Below, one piece after another: positions 5,115 through 5,750 of a stretch of 5,750 bases of DNA. The stretch comes from DAOTXK01 sp034435395 (GTDB taxonomy: Bacteria; Chloroflexota; Anaerolineae; Aggregatilineales; Ch27). The stretch spans positions 1 to 5,750 of the forward strand of contig DAOTXK010000393.1 of the NCBI GenBank assembly GCA_034435395.1, in the 5' to 3' direction. Under the pieces are notes generated by a model. That model was not told the origin of the DNA, searched no databases, and worked only from the letters and a program-made list of their open reading frames with translations. A program made the position numbers and the translations under genes. Numbering within the stretch: the stretch's first letter is position 1; each line of letters begins with the position of its first letter.

Positions 5115-5121
5115 GCACATC

Positions 5122-5750
5122 ATGGTGAGCAACCCGACGCAAGTGCTGCAAGCCGAGGTCAATCGCCTCCGTGCAGAGAATGATACCCTGCGTAACGAAC
5201 TGTTTAACCTGCGGAACTTCGTTCAGGCGTTAGAGTCGCTGGTGGATGCCGAGGATAAGTACAAGACCAACGAAGATTTGTTGCGCCTGCTGGGGGAGAT
5301 CGTCCAGCAGACGCTTGATCTGCTGGCCGCGCCGGATGGCTCGCTGATGCTGCTGGACACCGATACCGGTGAGCTGGAATTTGTGATCGTGCACGGGGCG
5401 GCGCGCGAGCTGGTCGGGCGACGCCTGCGGCCGGGGGAAGGCATTGCGGGCTGGGTGGCCACGCATGGCAAACCGTGTGTGGTGCGGGACGTGCGCACCG
5501 ATCCCCGCTTCTCGTCGCGCATCGACGAGGAAACCAGCTTCCGCACGCAATCCATCGCCGCCGCGCCGCTGATCGGCAACGGGCGGGTGCTGGGCGTGGT
5601 GGAAGTGCTGAACCAGCCGGGCGACGAGCCGTTTGGCAACCTTGACCAGGCGTTGCTGACGCTGTTCTGCCGGTTTGCGGGCGAGGCACTGGCCAACATC
5701 GAAGCCGCCGCCGCCGCCGAAGACCTCCTGGCCGCCCCGGATTATAACGT
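5122..5750 (+). CDS. GAF-domain protein with N-terminal leucine zipper (3' end outside window)
   Basis: The frame is open for 209 complete codons and runs off the window, so the full length and any output domain are unknown. Residues about 6-45 are a coiled coil. Leucines at 9, 16, 23, 30 and 37 are exactly seven apart, with hydrophobic or Asn partners at 13, 20, 27, 34 and 41, implying a parallel dimer. Residues about 53-195 form a GAF domain: GSLMLLDTDTGELEFVIVHG (73-92), the typical GEGIAGWVATHGKPCVVRDVRTDPRF (105-130), SIAAAPLIGNGRVLGVVEVLNQ (144-165), and a C-terminal helix. GAF domains bind small ligands or mediate dimer signalling; no ligand can be named. The residue pattern is that of ligand-type GAFs in signalling proteins such as histidine kinases, cyclases or adenylate-type regulators. 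It has its own ribosome site and candidate promoter. An Ala5 run (195-199) marks the exit linker. Confidence 0.92.
   Translation, partial: MVSNPTQVLQAEVNRLRAENDTLRNELFNLRNFVQALESLVDAEDKYKTNEDLLRLLGEIVQQTLDLLAAPDGSLMLLDTDTGELEFVIVHGAARELVGRRLRPGEGIAGWVATHGKPCVVRDVRTDPRFSSRIDEETSFRTQSIAAAPLIGNGRVLGVVEVLNQPGDEPFGNLDQALLTLFCRFAGEALANIEAAAAAEDLLAAPDYN
5704..5718 (+). repeat. (GCC)5 trinucleotide run
   Basis: Five tandem GCC codons encode Ala195-Ala199 just after the GAF domain. The run is short, lies in a probable linker helix, and could vary in copy number by slippage without breaking the frame. Confidence 0.7.

Noticed and set aside
4953..5183. A 76-codon + strand frame after pyrH
   Set aside because: It is Pro/Ala/Arg-rich low-complexity sequence that overlaps the well-supported GAF gene start in another frame.

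Overview
The window is GC-rich bacterial DNA. It holds a conserved translation/nucleotide block on the + strand, rpsB-tsf-pyrH, followed by a GAF-domain gene cut by the window end. Divergent from it, on the - strand, lies a two-gene unit: a LysM/M23 cell-wall peptidase and a small PH-like membrane protein. The single-core short EF-Ts (206 aa), the style of the M23/LysM and PH-like proteins, the coiled-coil GAF protein and the high GC all fit a Chloroflexota (Anaerolineae-like) genome. That placement is an inference from protein character, not a search result.

Layout: 1-139 is a cluster of palindromic repeats and C-tracts that runs into the stop codon of the PH-like gene (135-641, -). This gene sits 22 nt downstream of the M23/LysM gene (664-2127, -), so the two are probably co-transcribed. 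Bases 2128-2586 are a 459-nt divergent intergenic region with a candidate promoter for each side and a roughly 270-nt structured leader ahead of rpsB. rpsB (2587-3441) and tsf (3502-4122) follow, separated by a 60-nt spacer with a stem-loop. A strong intrinsic terminator (4151-4183) sits directly ahead of pyrH (4205-4942). After a 179-nt spacer with hairpins and an extended -10 promoter, the GAF gene starts at 5122 and is still open at 5750.

How the genes work together: S2 and EF-Ts supply the ribosome and the EF-Tu exchange cycle. UMP kinase feeds pyrimidine nucleotides to RNA synthesis. The terminator between tsf and pyrH probably keeps pyrH expression below that of the two translation genes, since I see no separate pyrH promoter in the 20 nt after it. 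The peptidase and the PH-like protein are envelope functions unrelated to translation.

Nothing here amounts to a clearly new system. The items most worth a second look are the repeat cluster that supplies a stop codon, the rpsB leader with mutually exclusive pairings, and the intercistronic terminator.
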